Positions 48,193 to 61,029 of a DNA stretch of 64,000 nucleotides are shown in pieces. The notes beneath the pieces were generated by a model, which worked only from the letters and a program-made list of their open reading frames with translations, was not told the origin of the DNA and did not search any database. The DNA is from Coptis chinensis (lineage: Eukaryota; Streptophyta; Magnoliopsida; Ranunculales; Ranunculaceae). The translations under genes and the position numbers were made by a program. The stretch's first letter is position 1; each line of letters starts with the position of its first letter. The DNA lies in contig CM027378.1 in NCBI GenBank assembly GCA_015680905.1, positions 102,197,501 through 102,261,500 of the forward strand, written 5' to 3'.

Positions 48193-51100
48193 AAACCAGC
48201 TTGATCCAGTTGACTTATCTACCATAGAGCGAATGATGTTTCCACTTGGTGCTGGTCAATATTACATTAAAACAACTTTTCTAACTCTAATTTAGTGTAG
48301 GAGCTTATTTGACTTAGAAGCTATAGACACTAATGAAAGTTATTCTGTCTACATCACATTTGCAGGACTAAATTATATCACTGACTATATGTTTTTTGAT
48401 GTCCCAGCGTGGACGCGCAGACGGGAGAATTGTTATACAAGCTTGGCTTCTGATTACTTCTAGTTACGTCATTTTGCTAGTGGTTTTAAGACTTTAAGTA
48501 GCGTGTGGCAACATAAATCTTTCAAGTAAATTATATTTTAAGGTTATCATAAATTATTACTCTCAAATACGTATTACTCGACTTGGAGATGATTCTGATA
48601 TCTCTTACGCGCTGCATTTTTACACCTGGGTATCTCATGCTTTTACACTTTTACCCACCATCATTGCGCCAATTGCATCAGGAGTTACTGTTTATTGACA
48701 ATTTATGCATCTCGTTAATTTGGATGGAGAGAAGAGCATCTAAATTTATTTATTATTATGTATGACTAGTTTCGTACATTGATGAATGATGGCTGTAGAG
48801 TCCCTCTAACTCTCTACAGTCGTCCTCGGTTTACTATTGTAGTTGTGTAGTCGACCTGTCGTGGATAGGTGATTATTAAAGAGTTGGAACTTTAGTGGTG
48901 TCGTGTTCTTATGAAAAGAAATCTATTTTTAATAGTTGTGGAAATTAAGTGAAGGGCGTGAAGGACAGGTACTGTGATGTGATATTAATAACCAAAGGAA
49001 GATTATGTTGTTTCATGTAGCCTTAATTTGGGATGCCTCGTGAAGGGCGTGAAGTACAGGTACTGTGATTTTTTTTTTTTTTTTTTTTAATGACTCGTAA
49101 CTGTAGCCTTAATTTGGTTTGTTGTGTTGAAATCTTGAAGTCCAGTTTTCTTTTCAAGTGACAGAAGCTTGACAATGTGCTCCAACTCTCCGGGTGAATG
49201 GGTGAAGGACTAGTCAAGGAAGTCAAATCATAGACCGCGTTATTTAATAAATGGGTCAAGCCGTCAAGGAGTAGTCAAGGAAGCCTGATCATGGACAGCA
49301 GCATTTTGGTTAGCTCATTACACGTCTTTGTCGTATACTTGTGTTTCGCACATAGGACAAAGATATCTGGTTAGGGGTAACAACACCCTGAGAATTGTGT
49401 GAAGTGCAACTTTTTAGACTTGCAATTTTGCATACATAATTGTGTGCACCGACAGCACTCTCAATCTTTTTACTGAGTCTTTTCTAGGGTAGCCCTTTTC
49501 TATCTATCACAAGAACACAACTATTTTTGTTTTCTGTAAAAGAGTTCAGAGCCAACAACCCGCAGGTATGGAAGGCGCGTTAGGGTAAGTGACAAATGAT
49601 ATGAAATTAGGACTTGGACCAGGTGGAATCATCAATCATGTGGCACTACAAAATCGTGTTTTAATTTCCACTTGGACATCACAAACAAATATAAATATAA
49701 AGTAAATAGATAAAACCAATTACGAGAAGATTAATAAAATCTGCTGATTGATCTGCTGATTGATCGCCTGAACTTTAAAATTTTCCATATAATAAAGATT
49801 AACTTAAAATTTTCATTTTAAGGTTAAACTATCCCGTGTATCAGTGTATCCTCATATTTCATATTTTTTTAACTAAAACATAAAAATTATATGATATTTT
49901 TTTCTAATCAAACACACCATTGTTGTTTGACAGACCATTGTTCATAGTAGAGATGGAGCAAAATTCTAAGTCAGGGGTGCGAGATTATGTGCACACCCTA
50001 CCAAAAAAAAAAGTATACAATTTTTTTTTTGTAAGAATAAAGATCAACAAAATTATAAATTTATTTCAATTCACAAAATTATAATGTGTTGACTACTAAA
50101 AATTTAATATGGACTAACGAAGTTAACTATTTAAGCACTTAAGCCATTAATTGATACTACTATGTCTATATATATATCTATATAATCTAGTTCACAAGTC
50201 TACAACAATTCAACAAATTATTAACTTTCTATAATGTTATATATAAGTCTATATAACATTACTATCATGTAGAAAAAACTATATGATATTAACATTGAAA
50301 GTAAAAACAAATATTTTATTATTATTTTTTTTAAGTGGAAATTTGATGATAATGATAACGAGTGATAACGAGTTTTACATATAATTCGGACAAGTATGCA
50401 ACAAGTTGCGCCGCTCATTTCTAAATTTGTTTTTTGTTTTGGTTTGAGATACGTTTGTATAAGAATTTAGAGTGAAAGAAATGAGAGAGAACTTACGGGT
50501 TTGTTATAGGTGATTAGAATTATACAAGCTCACCGTTGGGCTTTGTGCCATTGGATATTTGTTTTAGTCTTATTAATTTATCAAACATTCAAAGACATTT
50601 GTTATTCTTTAGTGATTTTGGATTCAAAATAAATGATAATTTTGTAAGGGCAAAAAAATAAGTAAAAAAAATATTGGTTTATTGAAATATTTTTTATTAG
50701 TTTTTTTTTTCATACTATTTTTTTTCTGTTAATTATATTTTTACTATAATTATGAAAATCTTAGAGGTGTGGTAATAGAAATTTGCTAAAAAAAAATTGA
50801 GATGTGCGAGTCTTTATAGTTTGAAGATTTTTCTAGACAATTAGTTATGTGGTAGTGAAACTTTTATAATCTCAAGAGTGGGACCGACTCCCTGTTGTCA
50901 TCTATGGTTCATAGCACATTGTGAGAAAATAGACACAGGGAGCCAAAATATGAATCTGCAAATAATAGAACTCCATGTATCTAAACCGTTAACCATTTTT
51001 TTTTTCCTCTTTCAGTAACCCCAAATACCGGGTCAAGACTCATTACCCCATATTGTGGAAACCAAATACTTCTCCACCAATCCTTTGTATTAGCTCCTTG

Positions 51101-51793
51101 TCACCATGATGATGTTGGTACAGTCACATAACAATTTTACCTTTTGAATACATCTGTGACAAAATCAACAGCTCTGATCCTTGGTTGCAAGATAATTTTT
51201 TTTTTTTTATTTTATCCAAGATAACAAGATAGCTAATGTCGTATACTCTCCATTAAACAAATATCGCCAGTTAGATTCTTGCAGTTAAATATCAATGTGA
51301 ACAGAATCCAAACTAATCAATGACCATTACATAACCAAAAATGATTCGGTACACCACAATCCACATCACAAAATAACTCCCACAATCCAATCACAAAACT
51401 TTAAACACTTGTTAAAAGTTATGAAAATCAATGGTCAAGAAAGTGGTACAGCATTTAAGTAGACGTTGTGTAATAATAAAAGTTGAAAACAGTAAACAAA
51501 GAGGAAAGGTATAAAAAATGAAATCAAAATGTGTGTAAGTTGGTCCAAAAAACAGGGGGAGCTTCTCCAGCCCCCCTTCCTTCGTCTTTCTCTCTCATCA
51601 AAACAAACGAAGAAAAAAGTTTCAAACTTTGACCACCTTGTCTCTTTCTTCTCTTCTTCCTTCTCTTTGCTCAAAACTTTCACAATCATAATAATAATAA
51701 TAATAATAATAATCTCTATGTATATTAATGTTGTGTGTTCATGGATATCATTCTTGTCTTTAAAGATACTACAATATTGAAGCTTTTTGCCTA
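48193..51793. other. Spacer between nuclear-protein gene and CPK
   Basis: No gene is recognised. A block of about 30 bases (GTGAAGGGCGTGAAG(G/T)ACAGG and onward) is present twice, at 48951 and 49040, each near TAGCCTTAATTTGG. The CPK 5' flank contains an (ATA)n run at 51689-51712. Confidence 0.45.
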
Positions 51794-53675
51794 ATGGGGA
51801 TCTGTTTTTCAACTAGTACTACAAAGGTAAGTGGTTCAAACAGCAACAACAACAACACGAATACAAGCACACCACCCAACAACAACAATAACGCAGAAGC
51901 AAACAAGAATCAAAGAGAGAGCACAAGGCCTTCTACACGAGTTCAAAATGCCCCACCATCAAGGCAACATAGCAGGATACCAAATGAAAGTCATAGAAAT
52001 AATAACAGGTCACAGCAACAAAGGAATTCATCAGCACATGACCCGAATGCTAGTAGACATACAAGAAGGCCAAGTGGAGTTATTCCTTGTGGGAAAAGAA
52101 CAGATTTTGGATATTTGAAAGATTTTGACGACAAGTATACTATTGGCAAATTGCTGGGTCATGGCCAATTTGGTTATACGTTTGTTGCTACCGATAGAGG
52201 GAATGGAGATCGAGTTGCTGTCAAAAGGATTGAGAAGAATAAGGTACTTTTTTGTGAAATTTTTATTTTTTATTTGTTTGAGCTCTTTTATGCATTTGGG
52301 TTTGTGTCATTTTATGTTTGGTTTTTAATTTTTTATTAAAAAAAAATCCTTCCTGTGTTTTGGTTGGAATTTGGATTGGTGAACTGTTCCATTTTTGGCT
52401 AGATTAATGTTGTTCATGGCTTGTTTGAAAATTTAATTGGTTCATTGACGATTTTTGAGTTATTGTTCCGGAAATGGTAGGAGGGTATGTCACATTTGCT
52501 TCTAAGATAGCTGGATACCTTATGCCACTGGGTTTTTTCAATATACCTGGATCACTTAGCAAGAAGGGCTTAGACAAATGAGTACATGCCCCTGCCTTGG
52601 GTGATCTTCATGTCCTTTTGGAGGGTGCTGTACACTCCTTCCCTCTGATGAGCCTGTATGACGTAAAGGAATTCAAAAGTTGTTTTAGCTTACAATTCTA
52701 TCGCAATTTGCAATGTGATGGAGTGACTTTTAGGTAGGATGAGGGAGAGGGAATGGCAGATGGCGGGAGAAAAATATGGGGAAGTAGAACTCACCCACAT
52801 TTGCCACAACAAATGTGGCAGAGGAAGGTAGAAAGGGAGGGAGAGTGACAGTTGCTGTGGGAGGAACTAGAAATCAGCAGAGAGGCAGAAGCAACAAGAG
52901 AGGGAGAGGATAGAAACAGACAGACAGCTAAAACATTTTTCTATCTAACCTTAAAGCATTTTATACCGTAGTTTGCTAGAGCACTCCCTTTGATCATGGA
53001 TTAACCTTCCTTTGGATCTCCCAAAATCCAGGATTTTTGAGCAGCCGTGACCAATGTGGTCAAGGCACAAAGAGGTGCGAGGCGCGGAGAGAGCGCACCT
53101 TTAGTGCCTTGCCTCAACCAAGGCGCGGGTGCACACATAAGGTGTGTGCCTTTTGTTGAGGCACAAAGCACACAAGGTGTGCGCCTTATCATCATTTGCA
53201 GTTTTTATTGTTTTTTGTACACTTTTGGCTATATGTGACACATCCACACTCGATCCAATAGTTGGATGGTACAATAAATTAAACAAATTTTAAAATGTTA
53301 TATTAGGGTACACTCTAAACTTGGATTTTTACAAGTTTTTGTTAAGTTGAATTGATTGAGAAAAAGATACAAAGATGAATTAAATGAAGTTTTATGGGTT
53401 TCCAAAATTTGAATCATGTGTTCTATTTCGTGAAGTCCTTTTGGCTCAGTTCAATTTGTTTGCTCCTTTAGTTTATTGAAGTTGAGCTAGATTGTTTTGA
53501 GAGATACAATTTTCATTTTGCTATTTAATTGTTGCTTACTTTTTTTTTTTTTTTTTAAGTGATTACTACCTAAATGATTCATGATTTTTTACGGGTGTTA
53601 CTCAATAGCTGACATGTTTACAATCCTATAGAATTGATTTTATTGTTTAGCTATGCAAATCAGTGATAATTCATG

Positions 53676-53745
<70 letters not shown>

Positions 53746-56700
53746 CTTCCATTTCTTTATTTTTTTTAATTACTGGGCGCCTCAGTTCAATAAGGCGCGC
53801 GCTGCGCCGTACCCCGCGCCTAAGACACAGAGAGTGATGCGCCTTAGGTGCGCCTTAATGCCTTGACTACACTGGCTGTGACCATATTGCTACCATTATG
53901 AATTGAAGTCCAATTCTTTACTCAGACTGGAATGGAAATAATCATTTACCGAACCTATGACTGACTTTTGAACTTGAGTATGTGAAATTACCTCTGCTTA
54001 TATTCAAGAGAAGGTTATTAACGTTCCGATGAGGAATCGCCTCCAGAGTCCAGCCTACTGTTGTTCTGGCTAAGTACCTGGGAAGCACAGGGTGGAATGG
54101 TGGATTGAAGAAATGGAAAATCTAGATGTTATAGCAATCATAGTTGTTTTCCTTTTGGAACTGACATATAGTACAAGTGGATGATCAAGTGGATGTTTTT
54201 GCTGAAACATTGACGTTGTATGAGCCAACCATAGAGTCATAGGCTATAGTCTATACTCTGTTGCAAGAAAGTAATTAGATCGGTGTCATGAGTTCGTAAT
54301 GCTTTTTCGTTTCTATGCTCATTTCTATCACCGATATTTGGTCGGCTTTGTAATTGTACAAGTCAATGAGTTGTTTATGTTGTTGATGCTCTTTTCATCT
54401 TAGGTTTTGGTATCACTGATAATATTTGGTGGCAGATGATACTTCCTATTGCGGTAGAAGATGTTAAGCGAGAGGTCAGGATATTGAGAGCTCTAACGGG
54501 CCATGAGAATGTTGTTCAATTTCATAATGCATTTGAAAATAGCGATTACGTCTACATAGTTATGGAGTATGTTTTCTATTTAATCTTTTGAGCTTCTTAT
54601 CATTCAACCACAAGGGTCATTGCTCTAGTGTTTGACAATTTGTTTCTTATCATTTTATCAGGTTATGTGAAGGTGGTGAACTCCTGGATCGAATATTGTC
54701 CAAGTAAGTCAGCTCTTTAGAGATTAGAGGATTTTACTTTTTTATCACTCTAACAAAAATTCTAATTGGTATTTCTAGATTGTGGTACATACTATTAATT
54801 TCATTCGTAGTGTTTCATGTCTGCACCATGATTTTATCTTTCCACATAACACTAATAAGAATACAAATGATGTTAATTTTTTCCAGTGTTATTATCAAGT
54901 ATCAACTATTGATCGTACTGAATCTGTGGCTGATTTTGTTTCTTCAGAAAAGATAGCCGTTATACTGAGAAAGATGCAGCCATAATAGTGAGACAGATGC
55001 TTAAAGTTGCAGCTGAGTGTCATCTACATGGCTTAGTACATCGTGACATGAAACCCGAGGTATCGTAGTAGAGTGCTGACATCGAAATGATAAGTTTATA
55101 TATGTGTCATGTAGCGAAATACCAACTATTTTTCCTTATGGGGTGATGTTTTTGTTTGTAGAATTTCCTTTTTAAGTCGGCTAAAGAGAACTCACCTTTG
55201 AAAGCCACAGATTTTGGTCTCTCTGATTTCATAAAGCCAGGTCAGTACTAACATCTTTTTAATGTCTATTCTAGAGTATGATGAAACATTTGGATTTGCT
55301 TCAAATGAACATATGAAAGGGTAATGAACCGTACTTATATAGAAAAGCTACCTGTTATCACAGAATTTTGATTCTTATAGTTTTAATGAAAGCAAAAGCC
55401 CTATAAATTAGAAAGAAATGAGCGCTAAATGACCTCAATAATTTTAACTTCTATCTTCACGATTCCAATTTCTGTATTCTAGTGTGTCTTTAAATGACCG
55501 AGCATATTTGATGAGGCATTGTTTGTGTTGTTGTACATGTGTGTTACTAAAATATTGACAGCAACATGCTTCCATAGTTCCATCTATTTTTGTATATTCA
55601 CTCCCCCCCCCCCTCGCCTTTTATTTTGGTTAAGTTGGAGAAGTCAAAACTCTCTCTCATGTCTGGCTGTTAAACTAAATTCAGGGAAGAAGTTCCATGA
55701 TATAGTTGGAAGTGCATACTACGTTGCTCCGGAGGTACTGAAACGGAAATCAGGGCCAGAGTCAGATGTTTGGAGCATTGGTGTAATTACGTACATTTTA
55801 CTTTGTGGAAGGCGTCCGTTCTGGGATAAGACTGAAGATGGTATTTTTAAGGAGGTATTTCATACTCTCTAACTCGTCTATTACCGAGAAATGTGAAGGG
55901 GGTACTAGAAGGCTACAAAAGATTCCTACTAGGAAACTCATTTTTAAAGCATAGTGTTCGACATGTCCACACCCTAACTCCCTCAGGGCTCAGTATTTAG
56001 CTGACTTATCTTTGGATATTATATGTTAGTTGTCCAGTGTCCATGCTACATATTTTGTTTGATTAATACTACTGATGCATATTTATTATGTTTTCCAGGT
56101 ACTAAGGAACAAACCTGATTTTAAGCGCAAGCCATGGCCTAGCATAAGCGAAAGTGCTAAAGATTTTGTTCAGAAGTTGTTGGTGAAGGATCCTCGTGCA
56201 AGACTGACTGCTGCTCAAGCGTTGTGTATGTATATCATTTCTTATAAAATGTTCTGTACCATAAACACCAGTAAATTAATGAAACCCCTACATAGAATTA
56301 GGGATCTTCTCACAAACCCTAACTTTCAGAACTTCTATCGTTACATACTTTCATCTCTCAAAAAATTACATCTTAACAACTGATTTTTCTCTTTTACAAA
56401 CCCTATAATATGGATTTACTTGTTCTTCTGCATCCTTACTATTCCTCCTTTTTCTAGCACACCCTTGGGTCAGAGAAGGAGGAGATGCTTCCGAGATTCC
56501 TATTGATATATCGGTATTATCAAACATGCGGCAGTTCGTGAAGTACAGCCGTTTGAAACAGTTTGCACTCAGAGTAAGCATTTTCATATCGTTTTTGAGA
56601 AATGGAAGATATTTTTGTGACTAGCATAGATAAGCTAGGTTCTACTCTCTTACTTTTATTCTCTTGAAGGCATTAGCCAGCACACTTAATGAAGAGGAAC

Positions 56701-57118
56701 TGGCCGATCTGCGGGATCAGTTTGATGCAATTGACGTAGACAAAAATGGTGCTATCAGTCTTGAAGAGATGAGAGAGGTATGATGTTTTCTGCTTCAAGA
56801 TATGCAGTTCTGCAGTTTTAAATGTGTACATTGACTATATGATTTGATCTGTTTGATTCATCTATCTACATTTAGCACGTCGTGTATGTATAAAATTTAC
56901 CTGACTTGTCCTGTTGCAGGCCCTTGCGAAAGATCTTCCCTGGAAAATGAAGGAACCGCGTGTTGTAGAGATTGTACAAGCGGTATGACTAAATCACTTA
57001 TATTGGCTAGCATTTCTTATACTACTTAGGGCGTGAGGATTTTGGACTACTCCTACCTAATCTGCATTGCATTATCTTTTCTGAACCATTTTCTTGGAAT
57101 ATGCCCTGCATTTTAGAC

Positions 57119-57153
<35 letters not shown>

Positions 57154-57672
57154 TTTCCTTTGACCAGATTGACAGCAACACAGATGGGTTTGTGGACTTT
57201 CTGAATTCGTTGCTGCCACTTTACACGTCCATCAGTTGGAGGAACATGACTTGGAGAAGTGGGAGAAGCGATCTCAAGCTGCTTTTGAGAAGTTCGATGT
57301 GGATAGAGATGGATTTATCACACCAGAGGAACTTAAGATGGTTAGTAAATAAAGCTGCCATTCAGCCTCTCTCTTTTCTCTCTCACTCATTCACTCACTC
57401 ACGTACATTGGAAAAAAAAAAAAATGAATGTACGTGTATACCAACAGAAATGTGTGAATGTATAATAAATGATGCTTCACTAATTTCGCCTCTACTGATA
57501 ACAGCACACAGGACTGAAGGGATCCATTGACCCACTCCTGGAGGAGGCTGACGTTGACAAAGATGGAAAAATAAGCTTACCTGAATTCCGTAGACTCTTA
57601 AGAACGGCAAGCATGAGTTCACACAATGTTCCGAGCCCAGCAGGCTACCGAAACTCACGCAGAATACTGTAA
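51794..57672 (+). CDS. CPK28: Calcium-dependent protein kinase, CPK16/18/28 group, with a frameshift
   Basis: CDPKs are Ca2+-activated Ser/Thr kinases; this group includes Arabidopsis CPK28, which acts in immunity (BIK1 turnover) and growth. Twelve exons: 51794-52243, 54436-54566, 54662-54703, 54948-55059, 55162-55240, 55685-55854, 56099-56225, 56458-56573, 56670-56777, 56920-56982, 57168-57340, 57505-57672. MGICFS offers N-myristoylation (Gly2) and palmitoylation (Cys4); an Asn-rich variable region follows to about residue 95. Kinase motifs: GHGQFG 122-127, Lys144, HRDMKPEN 239-246 (Asp241), DFG 262-264, APE after VGSAYYV. EF-hand 1 loop is [12 protein letters not shown]. In exon 11 one base is missing after GTGGACTTT (57200), just before the Glu that closes EF-hand 2; uncorrected, the frame ends about residue 527 instead of 579 and loses EF-hands 3 and 4, whose codons remain intact in the other frame. 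All splice sites look good. Confidence 0.93.
53054..53873. mobile_element. hAT-like MITE in CPK intron 1
   Basis: About 820 bp, with imperfect inverted ends (ATGTGGTCAAGGCA and the complement of TGCCTTGACTACACT). Both ends continue into GCGCC/GGCGC-rich stretches such as GCGCCTTAGGTGCGCC. The flanks (GCCGTGACCA and GCTGTGACCA) look like an 8-10-bp target duplication with one change. A long (TA)n microsatellite sits inside it. Confidence 0.6.
53679..53743. repeat. (TA)n microsatellite
   Basis: About 32 perfect TA units in CPK intron 1, inside a MITE-like element; likely to vary in length and to be hard to assemble. Confidence 0.95.
57120..57149. repeat. (CT)n microsatellite
   Basis: About 14 CT units in CPK intron 10, close to the acceptor of exon 11. 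Confidence 0.9.
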
Positions 57673-58337
57673 CATATGATATATATATCAAGCTTGTATG
57701 CAAGTGTGCTAAAAAGCTTTGTGCATGCTTACAACCCTTATCTACGCCGCAGAAGAACCTTGAATTTTGTAAATGCGAATGGCACCTAGCTCCTGAAGAC
57801 AGATTGCAGTCAGAGTTGTTCAATGGAAAGCTGTTACGTGTTTGTATGCATAATTTGTCTTATAAAAAAAATTTGTGTAATCACGTTATTATTGTAAATC
57901 TTTTGCATGGCTGGGTTTCTTAAATAGTTCCCTTCGATCATATTATGTGTGTATATTATTATCAAGTACAAAGTTGGTGCCTCAGGATTGGATTGTCTTG
58001 TACACTTTGTATTTGTAATTTATTTTTCCCTGAGCTCATTTCTCATTTTATTTATGTTGTGGACCTTCTTGGACGTTGAAGGTTGACAAGTTTTGCGAAA
58101 CTACGTGGCATTGGGCCAGTAAAAGTTCCAAATGAGGCAGCCCGGTTCCAAATTTGGCAGGAGTTTTTCAGGCCTCAACTCTTCTGGCCTGGCCCATTAA
58201 AAATATTTTTATAGCATATAGGTTTTCAATCTTTTATTTACTGTTTGTTTGTTACAGCTAATTCCAATGCTCATTTCTGCAACTTTATTTTTTGCAAGAC
58301 CCAAAAATGATCTGCAATTAGATTAGCAACCAGAATC
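57673..58337. other. CPK 3' flank and TGD1 upstream region
   Basis: This 0.67-kb gap must hold the CPK 3' untranslated region and the TGD1 promoter, both on the plus strand. No box can be called with confidence. Confidence 0.45.
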
Positions 58338-59421
58338 ATGCAAAGTGTTTCCCTTGTTCGCCCTTGTTCTCTCATCAGGTTAAAAACTTTTGTATATTTG
58401 TTTTATTAACTTCAGTTGCGAAAAATATAATAATCATTTAAAGTTGTGAATATATTGCAGAAATAGTTCAATTAAGATTCTGTACCCGTGTCGAAGCGTT
58501 TCTTTTAAGGGCCCCCGGAGCTTTAAATTACACAAACAAGCTAGGCTATTTGCAGTAACCCCGAATACAGAAGATGGTCATGTGTTGATTCACAAAGAAT
58601 TGCGGGCAGCGGAGTTAGAGCAAGACAAGTTATTGAGTAAATGGTCTCCTCCAAGATCACTATGGAGGGGACTTTCGGTTTTGATATTGGCAGGGCAAGT
58701 TATTATAAGAATTTTTCAAGGGAAAGTTCATAGAAGAAACACCCTTGAACAGCTTGAAAGAGTTGGGCCTAAGTCACTTGGGGTTTGTCTTTTGACTGCA
58801 ACGTTTGTTGGTATGGCTTTTACTATTCAGTTTGTTAGAGAGTTTACGAGGTTGGGTTTGAATCGGTCTGTTGGTGGAGTTTTAGCTTTGGCTTTTATTA
58901 GAGAGTTAAGCCCTGTGATCACGTCCATTGTGGTGGCTGGGCGTATAGGGAGTGCATTTGCAGCGGAGTTGGGAACAATGCAGGTTTCGGAGCAGACTGA
59001 TACATTGAGAGTTCTTGGTACTGACCCAGTGGATTACCTTGTGACGCCGAGAGTGATTGCTTGTTGTGTTGCTTTGCCCATTTTGACGCTGATTTGTTTC
59101 ACGGTTGGGTTGGCTTCCAGTGCCCTTCTTGCTGATGGGGTTTATGGTGTTAGTATAAATATTATACTGGAATCGGCTCGAAGAGCTCTTAACCCTTGGG
59201 ATATAATCAGTGCTATGATCAAGTCGCAGGTGTTTGGGGGAATTATTTCTATTGTCAGCTGTGCTTGGGGTGTTACAACTCTTGGAGGTGCTAAGGGCGT
59301 TGGGGAGTCTACTACTTCGGCAGTGGTGTTATCTCTTGTTAGTATATTTATTGCAGATTTCTTTCTCTCTTGTTGCTTCTTTCAAGGGGCCGGTGATTCA
59401 CTCAAAAACTGTATGAACTAG
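58338..59421 (+). CDS. TGD1: TGD1, permease of the chloroplast lipid importer
   Basis: TGD1 is the permease subunit of the TGD1-2-3 ABC complex in the chloroplast inner envelope, which moves ER-derived lipid (probably phosphatidic acid) into the plastid for galactolipid synthesis. Exon 1 is 58338-58378 (41 nt) and exon 2 is 58461-59421; the intron is GT-AG and the join (ATC-AG|A) keeps frame, giving 333 residues against 350 in Arabidopsis. The N-terminus MQSVSLVRPCSLIR is Ser/Arg-rich with no acids, as expected of a transit peptide. The MlaE-like permease domain starts near KWSPPRSLWRGLS and carries the family pattern GPKSLGV...GMAFTIQFVREF, RELSPVITSIVVAGR-GSAFAAELGTM, SEQTDTLRVLGTDPVDYLVTPR, the end being FFFQGAGDSLKN-like. 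Residues look intact. The chosen ATG is the only upstream one that joins in frame. Confidence 0.95.
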
Positions 59422-60459
59422 TTGCTCTTGTCTTCTTGGTGAGATTTTGATATTTTGTATGTGTTTTCTTAGTTCTGTGTTATGCCTTCTATAGTAGTAC
59501 CAGAAGCATGCAGATTGGATTTCATCATATATTCATAAACAAATCTAAAAGAAAATCTTGTAATGTGCCATGATTGTCAACTATTCAACTTAGATTTTCA
59601 GTGCCACATTACCTTCATATAGACATCTGCCTATCATGTCGTTGAGTTTGAATTCTATGCAGTGTGTGTGATGACTGATCAATGAACAAAACCACAAGTC
59701 ACTGTCTAAAAGCATTAAGAACCATTTAACTCGTTTATGTTTGCACATAATGTGGCGGCGTGGCGCAGATGCTTTAAAGATGATAATGCTTCTGTGACGT
59801 AAAGTCATAAACATTGACCACTTCCACATGTTCATACTGGTTTAATAAAGAGTAGAGACCACAAAGTTGTATGGATTCCCATACATTTTTCAATAAAGGA
59901 AAGAACTTTTCCAATGCTAATTTAATTTTGGCATCTGTCAGAAGAAAAAAATATTGCTCAGAGTTCAAGCAAACTGGCATTACTCTTCGGTTTCCGGCAC
60001 TGAGATCAACTGTCTGAAAATTTTGTGGGCGAAAGGCATGCTGGTAATGGATTACACTAACTGGAGTTTGGTTATAACAATGAGGCAGAGAAAGGTAGGG
60101 TGTGGTCACACCAAGGAAGTTAGGGTTGTCCTTAGGAGCGTTGGACAAGGTACCAACAGGTGATGGCATTGTACCATAATTTTCTATTGTTAACAAATGC
60201 TCAGTTGTCGTTTGCCTGATAATGGAATTGGTGGCACAGTGGTGGTGGTGGTAAGTGCTAAAAATTCGTCTATATTGTTGGTGTTGGTAGGTTGGGCATC
60301 GATAAGTTTTTGAACAATCTTACGGATAGTTTATATTTTTCCACTCAATTCCTACAGAGACAGTGATAGAGGGGAATCCTGCATAATGCAATGGTACTTC
60401 ACTGCAGATTTTTCTGAGTAAATATCGAAAGGTTTTGAAATTTTGGTTATACTGCAGGC
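59422..60459. other. Spacer 3' of TGD1 with an unidentified minus-strand ORF
   Basis: Contains the TGD1 3' untranslated region and the frame described in the next entry. Otherwise nothing recognised. Confidence 0.4.
59774..60235 (-). CDS. Unidentified open reading frame, possible gene fragment
   Basis: The minus-strand frame is open for at least 140 codons from an internal ATG (60196), and open a further 13 codons upstream of it. In an A/T-rich spacer that is unusually long, and the composition is coding-like: Pro-rich GTMPSPVGTLSNAPKDN, then NFQTVDLSAGNRRVMPVC and LALEKFFPLLKNVWESI. No domain is recognised. It could be a last exon of a decayed gene or a transposon-borne piece. No acceptor was settled. 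Confidence 0.3.
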   Translation of the reverse strand, partial: ATNSIIRQTTTEHLLTIENYGTMPSPVGTLSNAPKDNPNFLGVTTPYLSLPHCYNQTPVSVIHYQHAFRPQNFQTVDLSAGNRRVMPVCLNSEQYFFLLTDAKIKLALEKFFPLLKNVWESIQLCGLYSLLNQYEHVEVVNVYDFTSQKHYHL

Positions 60460-60898
60460 TGTGCAGTTTAAGCGCTAATCGGGAGCAAGTCGCTCCAGGA
60501 GCTTATAGCGATTAATCGGAAATTAATCGGAATTAATCGCCTTAGTTAATCTATAATATATTGTGGGTTTTCACTTCTCTTTTACGGTTTTGATTGTGTT
60601 TCTCGGTGAGCGAAACGTTTTCAATGAAATTCAATATTGATTCGTGGGTTTTTTTTTGTTTTGGGCTTTTTTGTGGACTAAAGTTTAACACTCTAACACA
60701 CGGTCACACTGTCACACACACAAAACTGAAAAAACAATTAAGCGGCGCTTTTGTTAGACCGATTAATCGGAAATCGCCCGATTTTGATTTGTGGCACCCG
60801 CTCAGGCCTCTATTTTTTTTTGTGATCGGATCGGTCAAGTGCCGCATAGCGATTATGCGGTGATTAATCGGCGATTAAGCGGCGCTTAAACTGCCCAG
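60460..60898. mobile_element. hAT-type MITE, perfect 8-bp TSD
   Basis: A 439-bp element with inverted ends CTGTGCAGTTTAAGCG and, on the complement, CTGGGCAGTTTAAGCG (15 of 16). The exact target duplication ACTGCAGG is at 60452-60459 and 60899-60906. Both ends are followed by repeated (G)ATTAATCGG motifs. No coding capacity. Confidence 0.9.
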
Positions 60899-61029
60899 AC
60901 TGCAGGTGGTATCTAAATTTCTCAAAATTTCACCTGATTCGAATTTGAACTACGCTCCTCTGAGACACTGTTTGAGTTCTTGAACATCGTGTAACACGCC
61001 AAAATAAATATTTTGGAGATGTGGAAGGA

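Noticed and set aside
51435..51812. 125-codon minus-strand frame over the CPK 5' leader
   Set aside because: It is the complement of the T/C-rich leader and an (ATA)n run, giving low-complexity Ile and Glu/Lys stretches; the CPK start lies on the other strand.
53663..53866. 67-codon frame over the TA tract
   Set aside because: A TA dinucleotide run translates to alternating Ile-Tyr; it is a microsatellite.
58582..58590. TGD1 starting at the GTG at 58582
   Set aside because: Plant nuclear genes start at ATG; a spliced 41-nt first exon at 58338 gives an in-frame transit-peptide-like start.
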